NCBI GenBank assembly: GCA_009760855.2
Contig: WPIO01000007.1
Coordinates: 612,501-676,500 of the forward strand
Origin: Cristatella mucedo
Lineage: Eukaryota > Bryozoa > Phylactolaemata > Cristatellidae
Direction of reading: 5' to 3'
Length of the DNA: 64,000 nt
Shown piece after piece: positions 50,430 through 61,694 of the stretch; the first letter of the stretch is position 1; the number at the start of each line of letters is the position of its first letter. The translations under genes were made by a program, and so were the position numbers. Below the pieces are notes generated by a model. It was not told where the DNA came from and ran no database searches. It was given only the letters and a program-made list of their open reading frames with translations.

Positions 50430-51700
50430 AAGAAGGACTTGGTGATTGATAGCATCAAAAGCTGCTGAAAGATCGAGCAAATCAAGCAGTGAGACCACCT
50501 GAGTCTGCATTCCTAAGAAGGTCGTTATACACCTGAAGCAATGTTGACTCTGTGGAGTGATTACCTCTAAAACAAGACTGAAACTTAATAGCTAGGTGTG
50601 ATGTTTTAATATTCTAGTTCAGCTGGTCTGCAACTACTCATCCCAGTGTTTTTATAAGAACGGAAGAAGGGAGGTGGGCAGAAGTTGCTCTTGGTATAGT
50701 ATCGCTTTCTTCAGTTGTGGCCTGACTACAGCCTTTTTGACAGGTGCTGGAACGTGACCTGAGGCTAATGACATACTTTTGATGTTACTCATGCGTGACC
50801 ACAGCAGTTTCGTATATCGTGCAAACAGGACATTGGGATTAGGGTCCAGATGACTAGTTTTGGATTGGGATGTGAATTTCAGGATGATGTCACTCTCTGC
50901 CTCCTTGAATGTTGACATTGAAGCATTGCATGGAATTGAGGTACATGATTCCACAGGGAATGTTGCCAATCTAGGGATTGACTCCCTTATGTTATCTATC
51001 TTTCTGACGACAAAGCAGATAAGCAATGGGCTAGATCACTACAACGATCACTAAGTAAGGAGCTAGCCTATGTGTGGTCAGGGATATGGTTGATCGTAGG
51101 CATCAGCATCTTTGGATTATGTATAAACGATTCAATAAAGTTATATATATATAGTTCAATATAGTTTTCATAGAAGCTAGACTTAGCCTTTGCTATGATG
51201 GACTGGTATGATCTTGAGTAGTTCTGGTATGCCTGTCTATGTACAGTCAGTCATGATGTTGCATATGCTTTTTCAAGCTTATGCCCTTAGTAGACTTAGC
51301 TAGTTTGATGTTTGTGGTAAACCAATGGCCATCTGGGTGAGGATACACATTGCACCTAGTCAGTGGAACAAAACTTGTTAAGAATGAACGCTAGTGTTGG
51401 GTCGTAACATTCTACTAATGATTACAGGTTGGAAGGTGGATTGAGCAGCAAGGGTGAATAAGATAATCTTGTGCTGACAGCATTGATGTCAATGGTCTTG
51501 AGGATTCGAGATTCACAGATGACTTTGGATACAGAGGAGAGCATACGGTGTACACTTATTGAGATCTGCATATGGTCAAATAATCGGAAATTAGGTGAGG
51601 ATAGCATGCAGACGTAGGAGAAAATTTGATCGGATATGTGACTACTGATGTGAGAAGGGCCATGCACATGAACCAATAGATTAAATGATTAAATCAGTGC
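50430..51700 (-). mobile_element. LINE endonuclease-RT region, minus strand, copy 2
   Basis: From the right end, the minus strand reads VHVHGPSHISSH (end of an apurinic-type endonuclease). It then reads SKTSHLDPNPNVLFARY and HVPAPVKKAVVRPQLKKA (RT N-terminal blocks), and finally LLDLSAAFDAINHQVLL (RT block with the first catalytic Asp). The order is that of CR1/L2-like non-LTR elements. It is likely the 5' portion of the family whose 3' end is called LINE-A here. Confidence 0.7.
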
Positions 51701-51904
51701 ACGAAATTTGGTGCTGGCGGGTCAGATAAGTTATCAAAATGAATTTTAAAATCACTCACACTGAAGAAAGATCAATTTATTGCGCCCAAAATTGAAATGA
51801 GATCAGAGAAATTTTCAAAAAAAGAGCGCTTGGTGTCTTTAGTTGGACAGACTACCGCTACCATTGGCAGCTTGTAGTTGGATGAACTCAAAACAATATA
51901 TAAT

Positions 51905-52120
51905 AATAATAATAACAATAATGCACTTGATATAACACCCTCAGAGAACTCAATCTCTTTCTAGGTGCTTTACATTTGCTGCAAAGGGAAACACAATTGA
52001 ATGGTGAGTAATATCAAGCTTGATAAACAACATGAATAACATGGTTAGGGGTGACATGCACAGGGTCAGCATGCAAATGTGGTTAGTGGCAGCATGCACA
52101 GTGTCAGCATGCATAAGCAC
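51905..52120 (-). mobile_element. LINE-A 3' end, minus strand
   Basis: (AAT)n, terminal hairpin at about 51934-51971, AGGGGTGACATGCACAGGG and CAGTGTCAGCATGCATAAGC, all in reverse order. Confidence 0.8.
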
Positions 52121-52174
52121 AAATTATTCAAAAGGCTGCTTCGAGAGGATTGCATAGAGCTTGAAATTGAAGGA

Positions 52175-52315
52175 TATATATTTAATTTGTATAGCACTAT
52201 AAGAGAACTTAATCTCTATTCAGGCGCCTCATATATGCCCCCAGGCTCGAGCCCACGTCAGCCAGACCTTGATAGGGGTGAACACCTTACCCGCTGGACC
52301 AAACCAGCTCTGGGA
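52175..52315 (-). mobile_element. SINE-C, minus strand
   Basis: TTTGTATAGCACTATAAGAG, AACTTAATCTCTATTCAGGC and a box-B region shortened by a small deletion (GGCTCGAGCCCACGTCAGCC), then a head ending CCCGCTGGACCAAACC. Confidence 0.83.
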
Positions 52316-54889
52316 TGACGGTGACTCTGCCACCGGTTTTTATTGATTTACTTGTATGGAAGCTAGATAGGCATGTTGGGTTTGAGTCATTAATAGTCGG
52401 GCAGTTTACCTATTTCACACAGGTATCTGTCAAGGCGAACAGGTCTAGTTCAGCCTAGGTAATTATATCAAGTATTTTTAGAGGTTTATTGCACACTAAG
52501 CAATGATTCCAAAGACAAGGCGGGATTGTGACAGGCATGATGACCACTAATTTAGATAGATTCACAATAGGGCAAGAGGGAGATCTCCCAAGGCGGTTCG
52601 AGGTAGTGCTGAGAATCGCTAAAGAGCTGGCCTCCAGTTGCGGCCCCTAGAAAGCCGGCTGTGCTTTTCTTCTGCTATTGCATAATTCTAGTAATATATA
52701 ATATATATAATATATAATAGTAGTATAGCCTTAGCAACAGCAACCATATCTATGAATGTATATGAACGACGATAACAGAATAATAATAGGTAAGCACGAT
52801 CGTACAGAATAGGCAGATCACAAGCAGGTGGAGAATTTAATGCTGCTGCTGCTGCTGGAATGGCTGATCCAGCACTAAAAAGCAAGCCTTTTAGATTTCC
52901 ACAGGCATGCCTTTTTAATGGACTACGATCAAACCACTAACAGATAAGCTTTAAACAGCTCTTTTCTATATCTTTTATACTATACTATGTTCAAGAATTT
53001 CGATTTTCTGAAGAGAACTCTGCAGCAGGCAAGAAACATTCGTAGCACAAGCGAGAATGCAGTTTGAGGCTTCTCCATTAAAGACTAACCAAACTGGGAT
53101 TGTATGACTAGAAGCAATAACGACTCCGTGACAATTCCAGACGACTAATCCATCCTGAATGTCAATGCACTTTATTTACTGCACACAGCGAGACAGCACA
53201 GTTAATTGACCAAATATGTGTGTAATAAAATGTGGAGCCTCTCTGAATGTAGCCCAAGCCGATATGATGTATCAAGCAGTGACACACGGATCAAAAGCCG
53301 TAGAAGTATGTGCAGAAATCCAAGGATGAAGAGTTCAGTGTATACAGAGGTCACACTTGGGCTGGGGTAAAGTCAAACCATCAAAGTGCCTGTGTTCGGC
53401 ATGCAGCCTGTGTCCAGCATCTAGCAGGCAGCCTGCCAAACGAGCGTCTCGGTAGCTCTTGACTTTCTAGCATCCCATGCTGCAACATGGGAGCAGGCCC
53501 CAGAGTGCTTCGGGAATAACCATCTGGCTGCACAGGCCACTGCATACAGTCTGTGAACCGTACCACAAATAAGCTTGAGCTGGAATCTGCCACTGTGGCT
53601 ACCAGATGTGTACCCAGGACTGAGCCGATGGAAGGGCCGAACCATGGCCTTGCCAGGGGGGGGGGGGCTAGTTGTCTTATGCTAGCTACAAGTTTACGAG
53701 GCTGGCTAGGGTCTGCTGGATGTCCCTTCTCCTTGACGATATGCCAAAGAGAGGTTGCTTCCGAGACGAAAGAGAAAACTGGTTAGTGAGGCCATTCTAG
53801 AGCCTGGTTGTTGTAGAAGTCGGTACCAAATCGGTCTAGGGCACACCGGTTTTCTCACGATTTATCAATCAACTGTCCATAACCTTTCCGTGATTCGCGA
53901 GTGCACCGCTGATCTTATGTATCAGCCACGAACTCGTCACGAGGTTCGACGGCAGTTCGAATAAGCCTTTGCAAGTGCTTGCTCGTTCACTGTGCTTATC
54001 TAGTATTGAATGCCAACCCATGCGAGGTGAGTCTCGTTGCTATTAAGGCAACTACAGCTGGTATCGCTAGCTCAACCTCGATTTCCGAGAGCCAAAGCTG
54101 TTGAGCAGCGGCGGCCCCTTACTCCCCTGACCAGCAATGCCGGATAGTGGGTCTACCGAGGTAAGCTTCAAGTACAATGTAACGTGCTTGGGCTGTGAAG
54201 GACTATCTGACTGCATAGTTTTAGCGCCGGTCACAACAGGCAGTTAGCAGCTATACACGGTACTTAGCACAGTGATGTGTTTATGAATAGGATCTATCTA
54301 TGCCTAGCTGGTGACCGTTCCATGCATCTACTAAATACTTATGCCAGTGATTTCAGTCCATAAGCTCAAGTTGACTAGACCACATTGTCTATTAAACCTG
54401 TGTATCGAGTACACTGACCAGACCAAAGCCAGAGCTGGCAGCCACTGATATAATGTCTAAATGTGAATGATGTTTTTAATAGAAAATGTCAATATAGAAC
54501 TGACAAACCTCAGTTCTGCTTCATCCTTTTCCGAACTGGGCAGACTCATTAAGGCGATTCTCTATTTTCTGCCAGGCCCAGCATTGTACTGTGGCTGCAT
54601 GAGGATCACAGGCACTTACTTCCTGCTCTTGGAATTTAGCTTGAGCTAGAAATCATGGCTACATCAGCCCTCGCTAGCAGTCGGCTGATCCAGGGTATAT
54701 GTCCATTTAGCATTTGCATTGCTGTGGCCAGCTCGATAACCCAGCTTTCATTCGTGGGCCCCAACAGGCACAGGCATCAATAAACTGCATGAATGCAGTC
54801 CTACACATTCTGCAGTGGCATGCAAATGCTCAACACGGTCGCTGGCACCTTTTCTGAGGGAGAAGCCTCCGTACACAAGGGCCAGCTTA

Positions 54890-55112
54890 ATAATAATAAT
54901 AATAATTCACTTGATAAAGCGCCCTCAGAGAACTTAATCTCTCTCTAGGCGCTTTACAGTTGCTGTAAAGTGAGATGCAATTGAATGGTAAGTAAAATCA
55001 TGCTTAAAAAACAAACGAAATGAATAATATGGTTAGGGGTGACATGCACAGGGTCAGCATGCAAATGTGGTTAGTGGCAGCACGCACAGTGCCAGCACGC
55101 ATACGCACATCA
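54890..55112 (-). mobile_element. LINE-A 3' end, minus strand
   Basis: (AAT)n, hairpin at about 54917-54952, GGGGTGACATGCACAGGGTC, and CAGTGCCAGCACGCATACGC. It ends about 85 bp before the exon 14 acceptor. Confidence 0.83.
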
Positions 55113-55197
55113 GCTTGAACCTGCCTGTGCAACACCAGGTGGTAGAAGAATCTTTTGCCGAATATCAATTGGCCGGTCACTGCTACTCGGTTTCCAG

Positions 55198-55375
55198 GCT
55201 TCTTCCATGGTCTAACTACACATTCCGGGTGAAAGCTCGAAATACAAGGGGCACTGGCGAAGCCAGCCTGCCCACTCCGACGACGTGCATGACTCCTGCG
55301 GATGTACCGAGCAAGAATCCTGTCGGGGTGAAGACCCTGGACGAAGACCCAACCAAGCTCATCATTGCTTGGCAG
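55198..55375 (+). CDS. adhesion receptor exon 14 (FN3-1 end, FN3-2 start)
   Basis: Encodes residues 676-735. LLPWSNYTFRVKARNTRGTGEAS is the E-F-G region of FN3-1 (neuroglian: SPWANYTFRV). DVPSKNPVGVKTLDEDP and KLIIAWQ start FN3-2; the KNP-x-x-V spacing is an L1-family hallmark. I chose the acceptor CGGTTTCCAG|G because it is in phase 2 and gives HSMQ-LLPW across the junction. The earlier CACCAG at 55133-55138 is in the wrong phase. It leaves in phase 0 at CAG|GTCAGC. Confidence 0.88.
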
Positions 55376-55606
55376 GTCAGCTTTCACCTCCTCAGTTGCT
55401 CCAGCACCCCTACTTGCTGAGCAATTGCTTGACAACTTGCTGCCTCGAAAGAGGCCTTCCAGTAACCGACGCTGGACTTCCCTTTAGCAATAATCAGCGG
55501 GTTACTGCGTTGCAGGGAGAGCATGCAATGATGCCGGGCAGTGTATTGATTAGATTTTTTTTTAATGCATGCATGACTACGACTGCAACAATTTTACTCG
55601 TTGCAG

Positions 55607-55895
55607 CTGATGGCAGCCAATGACCACAACGGCCCAGGTTTCTATTACGAGATCAACTACACACGACAAGACCCTGTAACAAAGTTATTCACGTGCCCAC
55701 CAGACAGCCTATGTCATCGACTCTTTGCTGAGAGCAGCTCTGACCCAGGCACAGTGGCCACCCTCTTTGAACACAAGTTTGCCATATCCAATCAGCCTGT
55801 ATATACTGCCTATAACATTAGTATCAGATCTCATAATTCTCAGGGACCTTCGTCAATTCCACCGCAATCTATTATAGGACATTCGGGTGAAGGCA
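55607..55895 (+). CDS. adhesion receptor exon 15 (FN3-2, main part)
   Basis: Encodes residues 736-832, the bulk of FN3-2. HNGPGFYYEINYTRQ is the C-C' region (neuroglian: NAPNFHYYVSWKR). PVYTAYNISIRSHNSQGPSS is the F strand and turn, and QSIIGHSGEG is strand G (neuroglian: EEVVGYSGE). A loop with two cysteines (FTCPPDSLCHR) between the C' and E strands is longer than in neuroglian and could form a local disulfide. It enters in phase 0 after GTTGCAG and leaves in phase 1 at A|GTAAGT. Confidence 0.9.
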
Positions 55896-56000
55896 GTAAG
55901 TGCTACTTTGAATTACATTTTCACTTGGTTTGCATAGCAACTCAACATACACCAAAGTCCGAAAGCCTACATGGCTGATTGCTTTCCGATCAACTTTCAG

Positions 56001-56131
56001 CTCCTGAAGTTCAAGTTACCGACTTTGGTCTGGATAAAGCAAAGGAGCTGACGGCAAGGAATGCTTCTTTTATCTGGACCCATGTAAACACCGATCCGCA
56101 AGTTATGCGTGGGCTATTCAAGGGTTACATG
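56001..56131 (+). CDS. adhesion receptor exon 16 (FN3-3, N-terminal part)
   Basis: Encodes residues 832-875. TPEVQVTDFGLDKAKEL is the A strand, NASFIWTHVN the B strand with its tryptophan, and MRGLFKGYM the entry to strand C. The last matches R-G-x-F-K-G-Y in FN3-3 of neuroglian and L1CAM. It enters in phase 1 after CTTTCAG and leaves in phase 0 at ATG|GTCAGT. The preceding intron is 105 bp. Confidence 0.88.
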
Positions 56132-57257
56132 GTCAGTCGATTATGCGATTTGCTTGCTTAAGCTGAACAATGTGATGCCTAGCTCCAGTAAAAATCTTGC
56201 ACTATTTATTATTACAAACTTTCTATTTTACAAGTAAGCATGCCTGTCAGTAACATTTAATTGGTTTTATTATGCTGATGTATTGACTTTTTTTTGTTAA
56301 TTGCTATCTGGCTGTCAAGCATACAGTAAGGTTGCTCTGTTTGCCTATACAAAATTGGTAGGCTCTTTATTGGCATATTAGTAAATATATCTATTGGCAT
56401 GCTGTTTAATCTAGCATGGTGTCTGATTCCCAGTCGCCTGTGTGCATTCACGTTTTGCATGAGCACTGGGCTCTGCTGCACTTACGACATTGCCTATTTG
56501 AGAGAACACGCAGGTATCGTATTACCAAAATCACGTTTGAGCCTCAAATCCTCTTTCGTGTTTTGGAGTAACCTATCAGTCACAGTAACATGCACTTGGT
56601 AGACGAGCTCAGCTAAGCACCAAGAATAAAAGCATGAATCGTTTTCAAGAAGTACGCACTGCTTTTACATGTGAGTGCACATACTTTCAAATTATTCTGA
56701 CTAAGAAGTTGAAGTTTTAAGCCTCGGATCTATTAGCATATATATCGATTCGCCTGGTTTTCTAGTACAAAAAGTGATCTATAGGAAACACAGTTAATTG
56801 TCTGATATGTTCATGCTCTGGAGATGTGTCAATCCCCCTAGTCATAGCCCAGTGGTAAGGTACACTTCACAAACCACATCGTGGATTCATTCTAGTAGCA
56901 GGAAACTGTTTATTGCTAGCTTCGATTGGGATGACGGACTTGCAAGGCTTTGCTGCCTCTACATAAATGTGGCTATTGAGTTAGCCAACTTTTACTCAAC
57001 AAATACCTTGCAATAAAAACAGACATTCTGAACTTTAAAGGTGTCTCGGCTTTAAGTAGAGATATTACTGGACTTGCAGGGTTGTCATAGCTCGATCATT
57101 ATTTTCCAAGTGTGGGCAACAGCTTTTACAGTGCAGCTAACTGGTTGGCAAAGTATAGTGCTCCACGAGAGGTTGAAAGTTGCTGCTGTGGTTGCGTGTT
57201 GCAACGTCCTTTAAGATTCCGTTTAAGTATATTATGCGCTTGATTAATGGTGCTCAG
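56132..57257 (+). other. intron 16
   Basis: 1.1 kb of AT-rich sequence with no exon or repeat recognised. Confidence 0.5.
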
Positions 57258-57525
57258 ATTCGCTGGTGGAAAGAGGGTCACGAGCAGGACAAGAATAGTG
57301 TCGCGATCGCTCTTCACGATGCTCCCAGTCACCGTCTGCAACCTGCAATGGTTAGAGGGCTACGAAAACGAGCTGCTATGATGGACAGTAGCAACGGCTC
57401 ACATGTCTACGCAACCATCGGCCAGCTGCCACCATATACTCAACTATACTTCGATATTGCTGTGCTCAACCGGCGGTACAAAGGTCCGGAGTGCAAGCCC
57501 ATTTCCTTTCGCACTCGATCTGCAG
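57258..57525 (+). CDS. adhesion receptor exon 17 (FN3-3, C-terminal part)
   Basis: Encodes residues 876-965. IRWWKEGHEQDKNSVA is strand C (neuroglian: IQTWTE). After a basic linker (MVRGLRKRAAMM) comes HVYATIGQLPPYTQLYFDIAVLNRRYKGP, the E-F region with the FN3 core tyrosine, then ISFRTRSAG. In vertebrate L1 FN3-3 carries a dibasic protease site. The RKR here (around residue 911) lies in a comparable loop, but that is only an inference. It enters in phase 0 after TGCTCAG and leaves in phase 1 at CAG|GTAATT. Confidence 0.87.
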
Positions 57526-58213
57526 GTAATTTGTTGCCTGGGATTTTACCAGACAGCCATGCTCTAGATGCAAGCCAATTTCAATTATGCATAATCGCTA
57601 ACTGGATGACGCAGCAAATTCCAGAGAGCTGGCTGTTCTCAAAGCTGAATCTGGTTACATGAGTAGCATAATATTTCCACCTGCAGCAGCATCCAGCTTC
57701 AGACATGCTCAGAAGAGCATTAATAATATGCATATGCTAATTAACTTGATTTTCTTGGAAAATTATCAAATCATACACGCTCAGGCACTTGTTTAACAAA
57801 ATATCTTTTGCACCAAACCTTATTTACCCTCATGCTACATTGTTTTAACTTGCAGGCAGCTTTCTAAGATGCCAGAATGTTCTTTATAAGTATGGTAATG
57901 GCACATACTACAGAGTCCTGACAAGCTCCACATGTGTGTAAGTGATGCAAAGCACACTTAAGGCCTCATGCACATACTAGATTGTATGTTACATGGACAT
58001 GAGATTTTTAGCTATAATTACCAGAACCTACCATGGTTAGATGCAAGCACATGGTTTTAGACCTTTTCACCAGGATGACACGGTCTCTTAAAGTGTCACC
58101 TGATTCCAAAATATCCTGTGGTAAATTACTCGACGCATGCACGTAGCACAGGGAAATACCTAAGTGTGCACATCTTTATATCAGCCATAATGCTTCAATA
58201 TCTGATTTTTAAG
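57526..58213 (+). other. intron 17
   Basis: 0.7 kb, nothing recognised. Confidence 0.5.
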
Positions 58214-58336
58214 CTCCCGGAAGTGTGAGGAACATTATCACCAAGGACGTAGGTCCTACTGTCGTTGTGGTGGAGTGGGGTTCGCCTACTGAGCCCAATG
58301 GAGAGATAACTGGTTACAGTATAGCTTACCGATCAG
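58214..58336 (+). CDS. adhesion receptor exon 18 (FN3-4, N-terminal part)
   Basis: Encodes residues 965-1006. APGSVRNIITKDVGPTVVVVEW is the A-B region with the FN3 tryptophan. PTEPNGEITGYSIAYRSG is the PNG-x-x-x-GY turn and C strand typical of FN3-4 in the L1 family (neuroglian: LYPNGKLTGYKIYY). It enters in phase 1 after TTTTTAAG and leaves in phase 1 at CAG|GTGAGA. Next exon 150 bp downstream. Confidence 0.88.
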
Positions 58337-58486
58337 GTGAGATGTCCGCTTGTTAAGCAGCAAACAGCTGAGTGCCATACTGAGTGCTCAGTGTGGCACT
58401 TCTAAACTGCACCCAGCCATAAAACCCACCAATGCCTGTGATAAGTTGTGGTGGATAATTACGGTTTCACTCTTTTTGTCTGCTAG

Positions 58487-58678
58487 TCAAGGATGCCGAC
58501 CAATCAGTGACAGAGGCACCCGAGGCAGATATTTCACAGCAATACCCGGCTGACATACGGCATGCCAGGCTCACTAGCCTTCTGCCAAAGAAGAATTATC
58601 GGATAACTATCAAAGCCTTCACAGATGCTGGTCCTGGCAGTGAAAGCTCCATTGATGTCTCCACCAGCAGTCAAGGAA
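58487..58678 (+). CDS. adhesion receptor exon 19 (FN3-4, C-terminal part)
   Basis: Encodes residues 1006-1070. IRHARLTSLLPKKNYRITIKAFTDAGPGSES is the E-F-G region (neuroglian: RMKMAGLKPNSKYRISI). SIDVSTSSQG leads toward the next domain. It enters in phase 1 after CTGCTAG and leaves in phase 1 at A|GTAAGT, so a further exon must follow. I found no matching FN3-5 or transmembrane exon before the window end. The gene is therefore incomplete here at its 3' end. Confidence 0.88.
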
Positions 58679-59094
58679 GTAAGTTGTCCTGCATATTAAG
58701 ACATTCGTTGCATCACTCCTCGTTTCACGCATTTGACATTACCTTACAATTTTAGAAAGCCAAGAGCAAATTATAAACTATGACCTCATTTTTCACTCTG
58801 AGGAGCAGTGACTCTTGCCTTTACTAGTGCAATGCCACTTTTCCTAGTCTTTGGATCACAACAAATCCTTTTGCTATCGATGCATCCAAAACACATAACT
58901 AGTTTTATTCACCACATTCAAAAGATTCAATCAGTCCTTCTCAATAGTTGACTCAATCTTTCAAATTTATTTTCTTGCTGCTTTCACGTGGCTGTATCAC
59001 TGCCCTGATGCTATTGCATGTAAATTGAAACTTTGTACTTTTACTCACTCGGCTCATGACAAGTTTTTGCATTTGCAAAGTGCTCACGTCTTGC
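58679..59094 (+). other. start of intron 19, no exon recognised
   Basis: Nothing identified before the next LINE-A copy. 59756-60059 is likewise without recognisable content. Confidence 0.45.
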
Positions 59095-59755
59095 AGCATG
59101 TGCGATCAGGCGATTGCAGCTGGTGCAAAACTCTGCAGCTAGGCATGACTGTCGTGAGCATCGCAGTTGCCACATTACTCCACTTCTCGCCGACCTGCAC
59201 TGGCTACCAGTCAAGCAACGGATTGACTTCAAGGTTTTGTCGCTCACTTTTAGGTCCCTTCATTCTATGGCTCCAGCCTATCTCTCCGACATACTCCCCC
59301 ATCAGGCCAAGCATCATACCACCCGCTTTTCGGAATCCAACAGTCTAGAAATACCTCGTACAAACCTTAAATCCTTTGGAGACCGTGCATTTAGTTCGTA
59401 TGCTCCCAAAGCCTGGAACTCCCTCCCGACCTGCGTCAGAACATCCCCTGACCTGACCACATTTAAAAGGAACTTTAAAGCACACCTATTTAGGACAGCA
59501 TTTAGTGGGTCCCTGTGATTCGTCCTTCACGTGCTTATGCGTGCTGACACAGTGCATGCTGCCACTAACCACATTTGCATGCTGACCCTGTGCATGTCAC
59601 CCCTAACCATGTTATTAATTTTGTTTGTTTTTCAAGCATGATTTTACTTACCATTCAATTGAATTTCCCTTTGCAGCAAATGTAAAGCACCTAGAAAGAG
59701 ATTAAATTCTCTGAGGGCGCTTTATCAAGTACATTATTATTATTATTATTATTGT
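59095..59755 (+). mobile_element. LINE-A 3' portion, best-preserved copy
   Basis: One frame (59114-59518) is open for about 134 codons. It carries QLVQNSAAR, HITPLLADLHWLPVKQRID, MAPAYLSDIL and KAWNSLPTCVRTSPDL, the C-terminus of a CR1/L2-like ORF2, then a stop. The 3' untranslated region follows, with the terminal hairpin (59685-59722) and an (ATT)n tail. No RT catalytic core is present, so it is a 5'-truncated insertion. It serves as the reference for the other LINE-A fragments. Confidence 0.85.
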
Positions 59756-60059
59756 TATCATTCGAATTTGCTTTATTATGACTATCTATTAGCTGGCATC
59801 CTCACTGTCCGTCCTTTTCTTCTTTTATGTAAGAAACCAAAAATTATGTAATGGATTTTAGTGGATACCAAACGCGAAACCGGAACGACTAAGTGGCTAT
59901 GTAAGAAGCCGATTTTGTTGTACCGGGTATTTATATTTGGATAGGCAGTTCGTGGCTAAAAGCTCATCAAATCCTTCAGCGTTCATATCAAAAAATAGAA
60001 TTTGATAATATTACATCATATACAGTGATAAATAGATATTCAAGCTAATGATTCTGGGC

Positions 60060-60537
60060 ACCGACTTGGAACTGCTCTCATCATCAGCTGTGTTTCCCAA
60101 TGTTAATCAAATGATACCATATTTGATCGACTGGGAACGATGATCGGTGTAAAAGACGAGGCACAGGCATGGTTTATTTTTTCCTTGTCCGATCGTTTTC
60201 AATCCACGTCATGTGGTAGCCACGTTTCATCTAGTAGACTACTCACCTATGTAGTCGCACAAAGGTGCATCCTCTGTCCTTTGCTCTTCTCAGTGTAGAC
60301 CAAGCCACTAGGGAAAATTGATTCGAGCCTATGGAATCGGCTATCACTTCTATGCTGCCGATACATAGCTGTATTTGTTATTTAAACCTTACGAGTCCTC
60401 TGCAGTACTGGATAAACAGAACGTTTGCTTTTCAGATTTCTGACAATTTCCTTATCCTAAATGATGATAAAAAACCAAGCACATACTCACAGGACACCGC
60501 TTTCGGCTGGACAAGGAGACTCTGCTAATGTAATTGA
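60060..60537 (+). mobile_element. LINE-B, part 1 of an interrupted copy
   Basis: The + strand reads degenerate RT: EAQAWF, SLSDRFQSTSCG, then ISDNFLILNDDK, which fits the block after the catalytic motif. It breaks off at 60537 and resumes at 61695, where a minus-strand LINE-B has inserted. Confidence 0.75.
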
Positions 60538-61694
60538 ATGTAATGTATCTTTGTCTGTAACTCCACAATGCTACAAAGAGTACGTGGTTGTTACAAAGGA
60601 GAGTCTTGTATAGCCCACTCACAGCCTAAGCAGCTTTTGGTACGCATTCAGTAGCCAACAGACTTCATTTCACACAACAAAGAGAAAGTGGGAATCATAG
60701 CTGAGACAGGAGAGTGGTTGAGATAGGGAGTAGCATGGAAGTAGCTGCTCAGGACCGCTGAAAAGGATGATACATTAAGAATTGAGGAAGCAAGTTCTAG
60801 GACCTGCAGAGCTAAAGCTTCTGTAGCTAACATTCTTTAAGCCGAGGAATGGAACAGCTAATTTATTGTCTATACATTACCTCGGGGCGAGGAGGCTGAA
60901 ATTGGTGCAGCAGTTCAGCTAGGTATGGAGGGGCCAAGCCGTGGCAGGCCTTGTGGGTCAGTGTAAGAACTTTGCTCTGTATCCATTGATAAACCGGTAG
61001 TCATCCTAGAACTTTTAGCAAAGGAGACAAATGGTCAAACCTCTGGGATTTGCAATCTATCATCGCAGTCATATTCATAGCCTGTTGCAGTGACCTAGAG
61101 ACTTTTTTAGGTACCCCAGCCAAAAGAGAATTACGATTATCTAGCCGAGACAGGACTAAGGAGCTAGTTAAACTGCTTGCAGGCTACTGTGGAAGACAGT
61201 TCCTCACTTTAGATAGGGATCGAATGAGATGGCTAGCAGTGGAAGCAGTCTTTTTAAAGAAGCTTTCGAAATTGAGGCAGTTATTGAAGACGACACCTAA
61301 ATTCTGAGCACTGGTTGACGCTTGTCAGTAGCATCACCTATTAGAAGAGCAAAGCGTTCTGTTCCAGCCACACGCTTAGGTTGTCCTATGATCAGCAGTT
61401 CAGTTTTATCGTCGTTTAGTTTCAAGAAATTTTCTGACATCCAGGATCAAATCTCGGCAGGGCAAGCATTCAGTTTATCTGTCGCTGCAGCAGATTCCGA
61501 CGGTTTAAATGGCAAATACAGCGGCGTATCGTCTGCATAAATATGATATCGTATTCTATGGGCCTTAATCATTTTCCCAGAGTTTGAGTGTAAATGGAGA
61601 AGGGCAACGGACCGAGGACGGACCCTTGAGGGACTTAACAGGTGACTGGTCTGGTGGATGAGACCTGAACCCCACACGACACGGATAGAACACG
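60538..61694 (-). mobile_element. LINE-B, minus strand, nested insertion
   Basis: Begins at its (TAATG)n tail, continues through the 3' untranslated blocks and the coding end (60840-60960). It reaches the RT with HIYADDTPLYLPFKPSE on the minus strand near 61500-61560; Y-A-D-D is the RT catalytic motif. It is 5'-truncated just upstream at about 61694. The flanks AATGTAATTGA (60527-60537) and AATGAATTGA (61695-61704) are probably the target-site duplication, differing by one base. Confidence 0.8.

Larger units (their letters stand above)
47353..55197 (+). other. intron 13
   Basis: 7.8 kb, the longest intron, filled with LINE-A copies on both strands and one SINE-C. 52316-54885 has no recognisable content, except a short TATA-rich patch at about 52690-52725 and a G run at about 53657-53668. 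Confidence 0.55.

Noticed and set aside
47353-55197. The receptor being a contactin (six Ig, four FN3, GPI anchor) because only four FN3 domains are seen
   Set aside because: Sequence patterns (Ig6 entry, PW-NYTFRV, DVPxKNP, RGxFKGY, PNGxxTGY) follow neuroglian/L1, exon 19 ends in an open phase-1 donor, and no GPI-type end is present. The possibility is not fully excluded without the 3' end.
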